Source of the DNA: Motiliproteus sp036960405
Lineage (GTDB): Bacteria; Pseudomonadota; Gammaproteobacteria; Pseudomonadales; Balneatricaceae
NCBI GenBank assembly: GCA_036960405.1
Contig: JBALWS010000007.1
Location: 1 to 64,000 of the forward strand
Direction: 5' to 3'
Length of the DNA: 64,000 nucleotides
A program made the position numbers and the translations under genes. Positions 36,011 to 45,134 of this stretch are shown here, piece by piece (position 1 is the stretch's first letter; every line of letters starts with the position of its first letter). Below the pieces are notes generated by a model that was not told where the DNA came from, searched no databases, and worked only from the letters and a program-made list of their open reading frames with translations.

Positions 36011-37138
36011 ATGCCCGTCAAAGTTCTTGTTGTTGATGATTCCGCTTTTTTTAGGCAGCGTGCTAGCTCGATACTGAACGCCGATCCTCGGGTAACTGTT
36101 GTCGGTACGGCGGAAAATGGCAAAGTCGCGATAGAGAAAGCGCAACAGCTAAAGCCCGATGTCATCACCATGGATTACGAGATGCCTGTTCTTAATGGCA
36201 TTGCGGCGTTGACCGAAATCATGCGTTTGTGTCCGACACCGGTGTTGATGTTTTCCTCGCTGACTTACGAAGGTGCCCGAATCACCCTTGAGGCGCTGGA
36301 TGCCGGGGCGGTCGATTATCTGCCCAAGAGCTACGATCGAATGGCTCAGGGAAGTGGTGGTCTGGATCAAGTACTAGTTGAACGGGTGTTGACCGTGGCA
36401 CGGAGTCGGGTAGGGCGAGCCGTTGGTTCGACTATCTCGCCGACCAAAGCTGCACCGACAACTACTGCGCGTAGCAACTCTGCACTTCAACGGCCGTTGA
36501 CCCGTGAAGCGGTAAAGCCCAGTGTGCGGGCATCGTCACCGCCACCTAAGGCCGGAAGCCTTGCCAAACAGTGCAAACTGGTTATTTTCGGTACCTCAAC
36601 CGGGGGGCCGGTTGCGATTCAAAAAATTCTGACCCGTTTGCCTGCAAACTTCCCTCTACCGATATTGATCGTTCAGCATATGCCGAAAACTTTTACCGGT
36701 GCGTTCGCGGAACGATTAAACCAGCAGTGTCAGATTCGAGTTCGTGAAGCCAGTGATGGAGATCTGCTGGAAGCGGGGCTAGCCTTATTGGCTCCCGGTG
36801 GCGAGCAGATGTTGGTCGATGCTCGTCAAGGCGGACGGGTTCGTATCATGCCTGGCGATGAGAGGCTCAATTATAAACCCAGCGTCGATGTGACGTTTGG
36901 TTCTGCGGCGAAGGCCTATACCAATCAAGTGCTGGGCATCGTGCTGACCGGAATGGGCGCTGACGGGCGTGATGGCGCTCGAATGTTAAAAACCAGTGGC
37001 TCGACCATCTGGTCGCAAAACGAGCAGAGCTGCGTGATTTACGGCATGCCACAAGCGATTGCTCAGGCCAATCTCACCGATCATGTTGTTGATTTGAGTG
37101 ATGTGAGTACTCACTTACTATCGGTGTTGGGGCGCTAA
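36011..37138 (+). CDS. cheB: Chemotaxis protein-glutamate methylesterase CheB
   Basis: 375 residues; removes methyl groups from receptors (and deamidates Gln), opposing CheR. The receiver has VLVVDDSAFFRQR and the phosphoacceptor in DVITMDYEMPVLNG. The esterase domain has catalytic Ser196 in IFGTSTGGPVAI, His in LIVQHMPKTFT and Asp in TGMGADGRDGA. The start is ATG 36011 with AGGAG upstream. No cheR is in this window. Its stop shares one base with the motC start. Confidence 0.97.
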   Translation: MPVKVLVVDDSAFFRQRASSILNADPRVTVVGTAENGKVAIEKAQQLKPDVITMDYEMPVLNGIAALTEIMRLCPTPVLMFSSLTYEGARITLEALDAGAVDYLPKSYDRMAQGSGGLDQVLVERVLTVARSRVGRAVGSTISPTKAAPTTTARSNSALQRPLTREAVKPSVRASSPPPKAGSLAKQCKLVIFGTSTGGPVAIQKILTRLPANFPLPILIVQHMPKTFTGAFAERLNQQCQIRVREASDGDLLEAGLALLAPGGEQMLVDARQGGRVRIMPGDERLNYKPSVDVTFGSAAKAYTNQVLGIVLTGMGADGRDGARMLKTSGSTIWSQNEQSCVIYGMPQAIAQANLTDHVVDLSDVSTHLLSVLGR

Positions 37139-37878
37139 TGGATCGCCTTAGCATACTGGGAGTCTTGCTGGTTCTGGCGGCTATATTTGGCGGCCAGGTC
37201 GTAGAAGGCGGACGCTTTGATACACTGCTAAATGGCGCTGCAGCGGTGATCGTCTTTGGTGGGACGCTTGGGGCGGGTTTGCTGCAGTTTTCGCTTCCCG
37301 AAGCACGCCGGGCACTGGGGATGCTGAGTTGGGTCTTCGCACCGCCACCGCTCAGCTTCGCCCGGGGTATCGATAATGTGGTGGGTTGGAGTATGCATGC
37401 TCGTCGCTTTGGTTTGATCGGTTTAGAAAAACAGTCAGAACTTGAAAACGACGAGTTTCTTCGCAAAGGCTTGCAGTTGATCGCCGACGGCAATGAGAAA
37501 GAATCTATCCGTGACATCATGGAGATGGAACTCAATATCCGCGAACAGCGGGATATGCAAGCTGCGCGCGTCTACGAAAGTATGGGCGGCTACGCACCGA
37601 CAATCGGCATTATCGGCGCGGTAATGGGGTTGATCCATGTGATGACTAACCTGTCGGCACCCGAGACATTGGGCACTGGGATCGCGACCGCGTTCGTTGC
37701 CACGGTGTACGGGGTGGGAATTGCCAACCTAGTGCTACTGCCGATTTCCGGTAAATTGAGATCGATTATTCATCAACGTTATCAGTACCATGAGATGATG
37801 CTCGAAGGGTTTTTATCTATTTCCCAAGGACATAATCCATTGGCCATTCGGCTGCGACTCGAAAGCTACCTCGGGTAA
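37138..37878 (+). CDS. motC: Flagellar stator protein MotC
   Basis: 246 residues, MotA-type stator subunit with four transmembrane helices. The cytoplasmic loop between helices 2 and 3 holds the charged residues that face FliG; MGGYAPTIGIIGAVMGLIHV marks helix 3. The placement after cheB and before motD matches the MotCD stator of pseudomonads, as distinct from MotAB. Confidence 0.93.
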   Translation: MDRLSILGVLLVLAAIFGGQVVEGGRFDTLLNGAAAVIVFGGTLGAGLLQFSLPEARRALGMLSWVFAPPPLSFARGIDNVVGWSMHARRFGLIGLEKQSELENDEFLRKGLQLIADGNEKESIRDIMEMELNIREQRDMQAARVYESMGGYAPTIGIIGAVMGLIHVMTNLSAPETLGTGIATAFVATVYGVGIANLVLLPISGKLRSIIHQRYQYHEMMLEGFLSISQGHNPLAIRLRLESYLG

Positions 37879-37889
37879 TGGGGAGATAG

Positions 37890-38822
37890 ATGGCAAGGCG
37901 ATTCCAAGAACGCGAACATCAAGTGGGCAGCGATCGTTGGGTGGTGTCTTATGCCGACTTTATTACTCTGTTGTTAGCGTTTTTTGTGGTGATGTACTCT
38001 ATTTCGTCGGTCAACGAAGGTAAGTACCGGGTTCTGTCCGAATCGCTATCAGGGATCTTTTTGGGAGCTGATCGTAGTTTTGATCAGGTGCCGGTGGGTG
38101 ACCTGGCGTTACGTGAGCCCAATCGTGATATCGGATTGTTAGATCAGCAGCCAGCAGAGCTGCCTGGGCAGTTGGAACCGGTCTCGGAGGATGCCGAGGC
38201 GCAAGAGTTAAAGCAGATCCAGTCCGATGCCAAGGCCAGGTTTCAAGAGTTGATAGCCGATGGAGAGCTATCGATATCGGCGAATAAATTGTGGATTGAG
38301 ATTGAGATCGGCTCGGGTGTGCTTTTCCAGAGTGGAAGGGCTACGCCAAGCCAAAGTGCCGATCCTATCTTAGAGGCACTGGCGCTGTTGTTGAAGCCGC
38401 ACGATAACCCGATTCACGTTGAAGGGTTTACCGATAATCAGCCGATGCAAAGTGATCTGTTTCCATCTAATTGGGAGCTTTCGGCAGCTCGGGCAGCAGG
38501 GGTGGTGCGAATGCTGGCTCATTTTGGGGTCGCCCCAGAACGGATGGCCGCTGTCGGATACGGTCAGTTTCAACCTAAAGTCAGTAACTTGAGTGCCAAA
38601 GGGCGAAGCAAAAATCGTCGGGTAGTGATCATTGTTTCCCGTGATGAGCGGGTGCAACGTGCGTTAACAGGTTACGGCAGTCGTGCTATCAGCGAGGATG
38701 CGGTGCAGACCATTTTGCAGCAGCACCGGGTTGAGTCCGAAGCCTCTGAGCCAGAATCGGTGATACAGCGTCTTGAGACCGAGACGGGTGGGGTGTTGTT
38801 TACTCGTGGTCAGCCACAATAG
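37890..38822 (+). CDS. motD: Flagellar stator protein MotD
   Basis: 310 residues, MotB-type subunit. The single transmembrane helix VVSYADFITLLLAFFVVMYS contains ion-binding Asp23. A plug region and a C-terminal OmpA-like peptidoglycan-binding domain follow (VEGFTDNQPMQSDLFPSNWE, then SAKGRSKNRRVVI). It pairs with MotC; which ion drives it cannot be decided from the sequence. Confidence 0.93.
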   Translation: MARRFQEREHQVGSDRWVVSYADFITLLLAFFVVMYSISSVNEGKYRVLSESLSGIFLGADRSFDQVPVGDLALREPNRDIGLLDQQPAELPGQLEPVSEDAEAQELKQIQSDAKARFQELIADGELSISANKLWIEIEIGSGVLFQSGRATPSQSADPILEALALLLKPHDNPIHVEGFTDNQPMQSDLFPSNWELSAARAAGVVRMLAHFGVAPERMAAVGYGQFQPKVSNLSAKGRSKNRRVVIIVSRDERVQRALTGYGSRAISEDAVQTILQQHRVESEASEPESVIQRLETETGGVLFTRGQPQ

Positions 38823-38842
38823 CCGGATAAGGGGATTAACAG

Positions 38843-39634
38843 GTGCATATCTGGGCAGTAGCCAATCAAAAAGGTGGGGTGGGAAAAACCACCACGGTTG
38901 TGACCTTAGCTGGCCTGCTGGCAGACCAGGGGTTGGATGTGTTGCTACTCGATCTCGATCCACACGGTTCGTTGACCAGCTATTTTCGCTACGATCCGGA
39001 TGCGTTAGAGCATTCGGCCTACGACCTGTTTGATCAGTCTACGACATCGCCTGAACAGGTCAGCCGGTTGTTGCTCGATACCAGTCATGATCGGATCACC
39101 TTGATTCCTGCTTCCACCGCGATGGCGACACTCGAGCGCAAATCGGTCGGTAGCGAAGGGATGGGGCTAATGGTGTCACGTGGGCTGGCGCATCTATGGG
39201 ACCGTTTTGATTATGTGTTGATCGACAGCCCACCGGTGTTGGGCGTACTGATGGTTAACGCACTGGCAGCTTGTCGGCGGTTGGTGGTGCCGGTGCAGAC
39301 CGAGTTTTTGGCCATCAAAGGTTTGGAGCGGATGGTGCGGACGTTGACGATGATCAATCGAGCCCGAAGTGAAAAATTGAAATACCATATACTGCCAACG
39401 TTTTTTGATCGTCGTACCCAAGCTTCGATGCAAAGCTTACGGCAGATCAAGCAGACCTATCCCGATCAGATTGCTCATGCCGTTATTCCGGTCGATACCA
39501 AGTTTCGCAATGCTAGCGCGCAGGGCATAGTGCCGTCGGCGATGGATCCCAGCACCCACGGTGTTCGGTCATACAGCATGCTGCTTCGTTGGCTGCAAGA
39601 TCAGGATAAACTGCAATCCTCTCCGCAGACTTAA
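38843..39634 (+). CDS. parC: ParC: ParA-like ATPase positioning chemotaxis arrays
   Basis: 263 residues of the ParA/MinD class. Deviant Walker A NQKGGVGKTTTVV at the N-terminus, then LLLDLDPHGSLTSYF and DYVLIDSPPVLG. Location between motD and parP/cheW matches ParC of Vibrio and Pseudomonas, which places and segregates chemosensory arrays at the cell pole; it is therefore not a chromosome partition protein. The start is GTG 38843 behind AAGGGG. Confidence 0.9.
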   Translation: MHIWAVANQKGGVGKTTTVVTLAGLLADQGLDVLLLDLDPHGSLTSYFRYDPDALEHSAYDLFDQSTTSPEQVSRLLLDTSHDRITLIPASTAMATLERKSVGSEGMGLMVSRGLAHLWDRFDYVLIDSPPVLGVLMVNALAACRRLVVPVQTEFLAIKGLERMVRTLTMINRARSEKLKYHILPTFFDRRTQASMQSLRQIKQTYPDQIAHAVIPVDTKFRNASAQGIVPSAMDPSTHGVRSYSMLLRWLQDQDKLQSSPQT

Positions 39635-39655
39635 CCAAGAGATAGTGTCATCGTT

Positions 39656-40426
39656 ATGAAATCGAGCAGTACCTCACCGCAACGGCAGGCAAAACAGGAT
39701 ACGTCCGTAGCGTCTCCGCCGACCATTGCTCCGCAGCGAGCGGTGCAGGACTATTTGAACGCACTGCTGCAAGATGCGACCACCTTGGCGCTTGCCGAAG
39801 AAGTTCAGACTGTTGAAACGGCGGCCCCGGTTGTCGAGCCTCCGGTGCTGGAGAAGGTGGAGGCGATCGAAGTTGAGGTTCCAGCCTCGATTGCAGATGT
39901 TGAGCTTGAAGAGTCGACGGCTGCGGCACAGAGTTGGGTCGATGGTCGCCCTCCTTGGGCTCAGCAACGTTTTGAGTGCCTGTTGTTTAAGGTGGCAGGT
40001 TTAACCCTGGCGGTTCCGTTGGTGGAGCTGGGTGGGGTTTTAGTTGTGGAAGATGAGCTGAAGCCGCTGTTCGGTCAGCCGGATTGGTTTCTAGGCTTGC
40101 TGCGATCGAAAACCGAAGGTACAGTCAAAGCCATTGATACAGCGCGTTGGGTGATGCCGGAGAAGTATCCGGAAGATCTCCGCGAAAGCTTTAAATATGT
40201 GATTTTGATGCAAGGCAGTGAATGGGGAATGGCCTGTCATGCTGTCGAGGATGCGATCACTTTAGAGCCCGATCAGGTTCGTTGGAGAAGCGATCGAGGG
40301 CGACGTCCTTGGCTTGCGGGTACCGTCATAGATCATATGTGCGCCATCATGGATGTGTCAGCACTGCTCGCGTTGATAGAGCAGAGCCAGGCTGAAAATG
40401 CTAAGCGTAATAAAGTTAATAGATAG
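39656..40426 (+). CDS. parP: ParP: CheW-like array adaptor
   Basis: 256 residues. The N-terminal 95 residues are a Val/Glu/Pro/Ala-rich linker. The C-terminal CheW-like domain (about 100-245) includes RFECLLFKVAGLTLAVPLVE and LAGTVIDHMCAIMDVSALL. In Vibrio such proteins (ParP, with its array-integration domain) hold CheA and receptors in the polar array and bind ParC; the neighbouring parC supports the same role here. Confidence 0.87.
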   Translation: MKSSSTSPQRQAKQDTSVASPPTIAPQRAVQDYLNALLQDATTLALAEEVQTVETAAPVVEPPVLEKVEAIEVEVPASIADVELEESTAAAQSWVDGRPPWAQQRFECLLFKVAGLTLAVPLVELGGVLVVEDELKPLFGQPDWFLGLLRSKTEGTVKAIDTARWVMPEKYPEDLRESFKYVILMQGSEWGMACHAVEDAITLEPDQVRWRSDRGRRPWLAGTVIDHMCAIMDVSALLALIEQSQAENAKRNKVNR

Positions 40427-40461
40427 TGATTCCGACAAGAGTCGGATATGAGGAACACAAT

Positions 40462-40941
40462 ATGAGCATCAAAGCCGCCAGCGGTAGCGACGATCCGGTT
40501 CTGCAGTATGTGACTTTCTTGTTGAAGGATGAGATATACGGCATCAATGTGATGGAGGTGCAAGAGGTCTTGCGCTATAGCGAGATTGCCCCGGTACCGG
40601 GTGCGCCGTCTTACGTTTTGGGCATTATCAATCTGCGTGGCAATGTGGTGACGGTTATCGATACCCGGCAGCGGTTCGGGTTGATGCCCGATGAGGTGAC
40701 CGATAATACCCGCATCGTGATCATTGAAGTCGATAAACAGGTCATCGGGATTTTGGTCGATGCGGTTTCCGAAGTGGTTTACCTGAATCAATCAGAAATT
40801 GAGAAAGCACCTAATGTGGGTACAGATGAGAGTGCCAAGTTTATTCAAGGTGTCTGTCATAAAGACGATCGCTTGCTGATCTTGGTTGAGCTGGACAAAA
40901 TGATGACCGATGACGAGTGGTCTGAAATCTCGTTAATGTAA
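40462..40941 (+). CDS. cheW: Chemotaxis coupling protein CheW
   Basis: 159 residues, usual length, an SH3-like fold linking receptors to CheA. Conserved stretches are QYVTFLLKDEIYGINVMEVQ, YVLGIINLRGNVVTVIDTRQ and the terminal LILVELDKMM. The start is ATG 40462 behind AGGAAC; an in-frame GTG at 40426 would overlap parP and lacks a ribosome site. Confidence 0.97.
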   Translation: MSIKAASGSDDPVLQYVTFLLKDEIYGINVMEVQEVLRYSEIAPVPGAPSYVLGIINLRGNVVTVIDTRQRFGLMPDEVTDNTRIVIIEVDKQVIGILVDAVSEVVYLNQSEIEKAPNVGTDESAKFIQGVCHKDDRLLILVELDKMMTDDEWSEISLM

Positions 40942-40962
40942 CGCCAAGGCAAGGTCTGAATC

Positions 40963-41373
40963 ATGTTTCTGTGGTTATGGTTAGCTGTCGCGGTACTGAC
41001 GATAGCGTTGCTGTCAACTGCGATCTGGTTAATCCGGTTGCAGCGTAAACTGACGGCCCAGCAACGGAACTATCAAGCGCTGCTGAATGTACTGCGCAAT
41101 GAAATTAGGATAACCAACAGCGGCTCAATGGGGATGGGGCGTCGGCTTAAGCAGGTTGAACAGCGGCTCAATATTACCGCCGAGAAACAGCTGGAAATGG
41201 AAAATCGCGATCCCGGTGCGCTGGCTTATAATCAGGCGGCTAAGCTGATGGAGATGGGGGCCGAAGTGGACGATCTGATCGGCTCTTGCGGTATAGCCCG
41301 CCCTGAGGCTGAGCTGATGGCGCTGCTGCATCGAGAGATTAAAGGCGTGGCGGCTCTGAAGTCGGATCGCTAA
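40963..41373 (+). CDS. DUF2802 membrane-anchored protein
   Basis: 136 residues: an N-terminal transmembrane helix (about 3-26), then a predicted coiled coil (QRKLTAQQRNYQALLNVLRN and MGRRLKQVEQRLN), then a C-terminal helical part with IARPEAELMALLHRE. The family regularly follows cheW in pseudomonads; function unknown. It is the last gene of the chemotaxis run and its 3' end overlaps the convergent gene by 35 nt. Confidence 0.85.
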   Translation: MFLWLWLAVAVLTIALLSTAIWLIRLQRKLTAQQRNYQALLNVLRNEIRITNSGSMGMGRRLKQVEQRLNITAEKQLEMENRDPGALAYNQAAKLMEMGAEVDDLIGSCGIARPEAELMALLHREIKGVAALKSDR

Positions 41374-41641
41374 TCGGCTTGTCGCTGCGCAGGCTATAGG
41401 CGAACGCGATCACCTCGGCAATGGCTTTATAGAGCGACTCCGGAATATCTTGTCCTAGCTGTAGCAACGACAGTGTTTCTACCAGCGTTGGATCCTCGTG
41501 AATCATAATACCGTGTTCTGCGGCAATACGAATAATCTCTTCGGCAACCAGTCCCTTTCCTTTGGCTGAAAGGAAAGGTGCGCGCGTCTTGTCGTAGGTC
41601 AGCGCGACCGCGCTGCGCGGTTTGTCGGTGTCGTCGTTCAT
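41339..41641 (-). CDS. Stand-alone FlhB C-terminal domain protein (FlhX-like)
   Basis: 100 residues aligning with the cytoplasmic C-domain of FlhB from just after its autocleavage site: SAVALTYDKTRAPFLSAKGK matches FlhB YSVALKYSEGGAGAPVLVAK, and LYKAIAEVIAFAYSLR matches the FlhB end. It has no transmembrane part and no NPxH motif. Such proteins (FlhX in Campylobacter and Helicobacter) can stand in for the cleaved FlhB fragment. Its ATG overlaps the stop of the upstream FliK-like gene (ATGA), so the two are translationally coupled. Confidence 0.85.
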   Translation of the reverse strand: MNDDTDKPRSAVALTYDKTRAPFLSAKGKGLVAEEIIRIAAEHGIMIHEDPTLVETLSLLQLGQDIPESLYKAIAEVIAFAYSLRSDKPISDPTSEPPRL

Positions 41642-43611
41642 GTTTGGATATCTATCAGTTGGCTGCGAGGTGGCTTAGGTGTCGTTGCGGAGTCGGCTGG
41701 TTGCTCGCGCACGCCGAGAGTTTTGATCTCTAGGCCGATCGATTCTAAGCGTTGCTGTAGCTGATCGAGCTGGCTTTCAACCCGTTGCCGTAATATCGGA
41801 TCCCCGGACCAGATGATGCTAACCCGGTCGGCTTCGAGTGTCAGATCCGCCTGAAGCCGCCGCTCTTGGTCGATTTCGAAATTGAGTCGAACCTGCCAGC
41901 GGTACAGCGTCTCGCCGGTCTCTTCATCGCTACCGCTGGCGTCACGCTGTATTTTGAGCTGCAAGTTTTCGTTTTTATCTTGCCATAGAATCGGAATGTC
42001 TAGGGCTAGCGTCCGGTTTTGCTCGTTGCCTGCATCTTGAGCTTGGGCGCCTGCACTGGTGATCTGATTGACCAGTACCCGGCTCAGTGCTTGTTGGGTC
42101 AGCTCGTTAATGCGTTCGCTAAGGGTCGTGGGGAGCTCGCGTTGGCCGGCCGGATTGCCTAAATGCTGGGCGACTTTGAGCAGGATCGCTTTGTGGTCCT
42201 GTCCCAAGTGTTGGGTATTGCCTTGGGCCAGCTTGCTTTCTAGCAGGGTACCGCTGTTCTGTACTTGCTGTTTGACGCTGGCTGCATCGGTCTGCAACGG
42301 GCTAGTGAGCGAGCGCCCCAATAACACTTGAAAAAGACTTAGCAATAGCGGCTTGGCTTGCTGCAATTGGCCGCTTTTTTGGGCGCTTGATAGCAGGTTT
42401 AATAGTGGTCCCGGCGGTTGCTGTTGGGGCAAGTGCTCGCGCAGTGCTTGTTCCATCGCTTGGGTTTTAGCGGTGGGGAGTTCGGCCCAGAGTTGTCCTT
42501 GGTTATCACGAACGAGCTGTACCTGAGTGCCTGGTGGTAGGGGTCTAGGGCTGACCAGCTCAATCTTTTGTCCTTGAGGTAAGTTCAGACGGATTTGGTG
42601 GTTGGAGATATCTGTTTTGATGGCCGTTGAATTTGCCGCAGCTGTTGATGTTGCAGCAGTCGTAACCGGTGCTGTCGAGGGTAGGGCTGTTTTGGCACTG
42701 TTTTGAGCCGCTGCGGCAGCTGCTTGCTGGGCGTTTGCCGGAGCCGGGCTGGGTCGTGAACTGACCACTTCGGCGTTGACCCGTTCTCCGGTACCGATTC
42801 GGATCGGCAATTCTGTTTTGATCTGCTGGGTGGCGACTCGCTCCACGGTCGCATTGCTCGGAGCAGGAGCAGGATGGCTAGGTGCGGGTGAGACGTTAGC
42901 TGTTGGGTTGGCAGGGTTTTGTGGCGCCGCTTGAGTCGTCGAGGGTAATAGTGAGCTCCCCCGCGCTTGGTTGGCTGCGGTCGTTGGCGTGCTGGGGCTA
43001 GCTATTGCCTCGCTGCGAGTGGCGGTTGCTGTGGATTGAACCGTCGGGCCCGCTTGGCGTGGTTTGATTAACTCTGCTAACCGAGCCGATTCGGCTGCTC
43101 GAGGTTGTTCGGCAGTGGGCTGTGCGAGTTGTGCCGCCTGTTGCGATGGCTGTTGTGCCGGTGTCGGTAGTTGTTGGATTGTGAGTCGGTTGTCGCTGCC
43201 TCGGCTGATCTGGATGGTACTGCCAGGATCGATCGGTTTAGTGGTCAGCAGCTCAAACAGCCGGCCTTCTAGTCTGATCTGAATTTTATAAACATCGGCT
43301 TTGCTAACGTTTGCAGCTGTTTGGGGTGTCGTAGCGGCTTGCTCGGTACTGGTTGTCGCCGCTACCGCTGTCGTTGTGGCGGGAGCGGCTGTTGAAATTG
43401 GTGCTGTTGGACTTGGTTGGCCTGCTGTCGTGCCCAGAGTAAGCGCAGTGCTGGGTGCTGTATTGGCTGTCGCTGGGGCTTGTGGGGTGACCTGAATCAC
43501 TTGTCCGGTGCGCGGTTGGCCCGAGGCAAGCAGAGCCTCTAAGCGCTGCAGGGTTGCAGTGACTTCCGCCGGCTGTGATGCCCGGACCGAAGTGTTGAGT
43601 TGATCGACCAA
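41638..43611 (-). CDS. FliK-like protein (second hook-length-control homologue)
   Basis: 657 residues. The long N-terminal and middle parts are low in complexity, rich in Ala, Thr, Pro and Gln. The C-terminal region (about 560-640) resembles the Flg_hook domain of FliK: YRWQVRLNFEIDQERRLQAD, then LTLEADRVSIIWSG and RLESIGLEIKTLGVREQ. It starts at TTG 43611 with a good GGAGG 7 nt upstream. Encoded with the FlhB C-domain protein, it may form a second substrate-switch pair or a protein that tunes FliK. It is distinct from fliK at 19990-21636. Confidence 0.78.
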   Translation of the reverse strand: MVDQLNTSVRASQPAEVTATLQRLEALLASGQPRTGQVIQVTPQAPATANTAPSTALTLGTTAGQPSPTAPISTAAPATTTAVAATTSTEQAATTPQTAANVSKADVYKIQIRLEGRLFELLTTKPIDPGSTIQISRGSDNRLTIQQLPTPAQQPSQQAAQLAQPTAEQPRAAESARLAELIKPRQAGPTVQSTATATRSEAIASPSTPTTAANQARGSSLLPSTTQAAPQNPANPTANVSPAPSHPAPAPSNATVERVATQQIKTELPIRIGTGERVNAEVVSSRPSPAPANAQQAAAAAAQNSAKTALPSTAPVTTAATSTAAANSTAIKTDISNHQIRLNLPQGQKIELVSPRPLPPGTQVQLVRDNQGQLWAELPTAKTQAMEQALREHLPQQQPPGPLLNLLSSAQKSGQLQQAKPLLLSLFQVLLGRSLTSPLQTDAASVKQQVQNSGTLLESKLAQGNTQHLGQDHKAILLKVAQHLGNPAGQRELPTTLSERINELTQQALSRVLVNQITSAGAQAQDAGNEQNRTLALDIPILWQDKNENLQLKIQRDASGSDEETGETLYRWQVRLNFEIDQERRLQADLTLEADRVSIIWSGDPILRQRVESQLDQLQQRLESIGLEIKTLGVREQPADSATTPKPPRSQLIDIQT

Positions 43612-43688
43612 AAAACGCCTCCGACGACAATTGAATATTCGGCCCTATGTTGGTTGTTGCAAGGCTCCGCCTGCGCCGATTATTCGTA

Positions 43689-43694
43689 TATAAT
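43689..43694 (+). promoter_or_regulatory. Consensus -10 box before ccmA
   Basis: A perfect TATAAT at 43689-43694 about 75 bp upstream of the preferred ccmA start, with no good -35 at 17 bp (43666-43671 is TCCGCC). If used, it excludes the ATG at 43647 as the ccmA start. Confidence 0.4.
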
Positions 43695-43769
43695 GCGCTG
43701 ATTTATACGGTTAAGAAAGAATGGCGCTGGTTAACAGCGGTAAACTCTCAACGTAAGGTTTTGTTGATT

Positions 43770-44408
43770 TTGACTACCCCCCTGCTCGAGGTGAAAGACC
43801 TGTTCTGCGAACGCGATGAGCGAGTGCTGTTCGAAGGTCTCAATTTTTCCCTTAATCCGGGTGAAATCATTCAAGTTGAAGGCCCCAATGGTAGTGGTAA
43901 AACCACTCTGCTGCGTATTCTCAGCGGTCTGTCTCAAGCGTTCGAAGGGGACATCTTGTTTAATAATCGGCCAATCTCCGATAATCGTGATGAGTTTTTG
44001 GCCGCGTTACTCTACTTCGGCCATCTGCCCGGGGTTAAAGCAACCCTGACACCCGAAGAAAATTTGAATTGGTACTGTGCTTTGCATCCGCATACCCGTA
44101 CCGAAGGCATCACCACTGCGTTATCTAATGTTGGGCTGTTTGGCTACGAAGATGTGCCTTGTCACTCCCTATCTGCCGGCCAGAATCGGCGTGTTAGTCT
44201 AGCTCGATTGTATCTGAGCGATGCGCCGCTATGGATTTTGGATGAGCCTTTTACCGCGATCGATAAACGCGGCGTGGCGCGTAAGGAAGCGCTGATCGCC
44301 AAGCATGCCGAGCAGGGCGGCAGTGTGATTCTGACCACCCATCATGAATTGGCCATTCACGACAATTTGCGCAAGGTGTCGCTGGGCCAACCAGTGGAGG
44401 CGATCTGA
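43770..44408 (+). CDS. ccmA: Haem exporter ATPase CcmA
   Basis: About 212 residues; ABC ATPase of the CcmABCD complex that releases holo-CcmE during cytochrome c maturation. Walker A GPNGSGKTTLLRILSG, signature HSLSAGQNRRVSLARL and Walker B LWILDEPFTAID are all present. Start chosen at TTG 43770 (N-terminus TTPLLEVKDLF, usual for CcmA); TTG 43764 is equally possible with TAAGG upstream. The longer reading from ATG 43647 crosses a TATAAT and gives a basic extension unlike the family. It shares one base with ccmB. Confidence 0.93.
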   Translation: MTTPLLEVKDLFCERDERVLFEGLNFSLNPGEIIQVEGPNGSGKTTLLRILSGLSQAFEGDILFNNRPISDNRDEFLAALLYFGHLPGVKATLTPEENLNWYCALHPHTRTEGITTALSNVGLFGYEDVPCHSLSAGQNRRVSLARLYLSDAPLWILDEPFTAIDKRGVARKEALIAKHAEQGGSVILTTHHELAIHDNLRKVSLGQPVEAI

Positions 44409-45109
44409 TGGCGTCTGAAGATTCGCAGGATATGTCGCTGACGCGGGTGTTTTGGATCACCTTGCGACGTGATCTGATGCTTGCCTACCGGCGCCGCAAT
44501 GACTTGGTCAGTCCACTGATGTTCTTTTTGATGGTAGCGACGCTATTTCCGCTGGGGGTGAGTCCCGAGCCGCAGTTTTTATCCCAAGCCGCAGCAGGTA
44601 TCGTTTGGGTGGCGGCGTTGTTAGCGACGCTGTTGTCGATGGATAGCCTGTTTCGATCCGATTTTGACGACGGTTCGCTTGAGCAGATGTTGCTGAGCCC
44701 GCAGCCGTTGGCGTTATTGGTCTTCGCCAAGATCTGTGCCCACTGGATGATTAGTGGTCTGCCGTTGACGTTGATGGCGCCGCTACTGGGGGTGATGTTA
44801 TTCCTGCCCGAGCAAGGGATGTCGGCGATGGTGATCAGTCTGTTGTTGGGCACTCCAACGCTGAGTTTGATCGGTGCTATCGGGGCTGGGCTAACGGTTG
44901 GATTGCGTAAGGGTGGCGTGCTGATTTCTTTGCTGGTATTACCGCTGTATATTCCAATATTGATATTTGGAACTGGTACGGTTCAGGCCGCTTCGGCAGG
45001 ATTGCCGGTCGGAGGCTATCTGGCGATTCTCGGTGCGATTTTGGCGCTGGGTGTGGTGCTGGCACCGATAGCGGTGGCTGCAGGTTTGCGTATTAGCGTT
45101 AGTGATTAA
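44408..45109 (+). CDS. ccmB: Haem exporter membrane protein CcmB
   Basis: 233 residues with six hydrophobic segments; ABC permease subunit of the CcmABCD complex. Conserved LRRDLMLAYRRRNDLVSPLM and SPQPLALLVFAKI are visible. ATG 44408 overlaps the ccmA stop by one base. Confidence 0.95.
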   Translation: MASEDSQDMSLTRVFWITLRRDLMLAYRRRNDLVSPLMFFLMVATLFPLGVSPEPQFLSQAAAGIVWVAALLATLLSMDSLFRSDFDDGSLEQMLLSPQPLALLVFAKICAHWMISGLPLTLMAPLLGVMLFLPEQGMSAMVISLLLGTPTLSLIGAIGAGLTVGLRKGGVLISLLVLPLYIPILIFGTGTVQAASAGLPVGGYLAILGAILALGVVLAPIAVAAGLRISVSD

Positions 45110-45134
45110 TTGTTGATTAAGTGAGAGTGTAACG

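Noticed and set aside
38843..39634. parC as a chromosome or plasmid ParA partition gene
   Set aside because: There is no parB or parS-like repeat; the setting between motD and parP/cheW is that of chemotaxis array positioning.
43647..43769. ATG 43647 as the ccmA start
   Set aside because: The added 41 residues do not look like CcmA and span a TATAAT promoter element.
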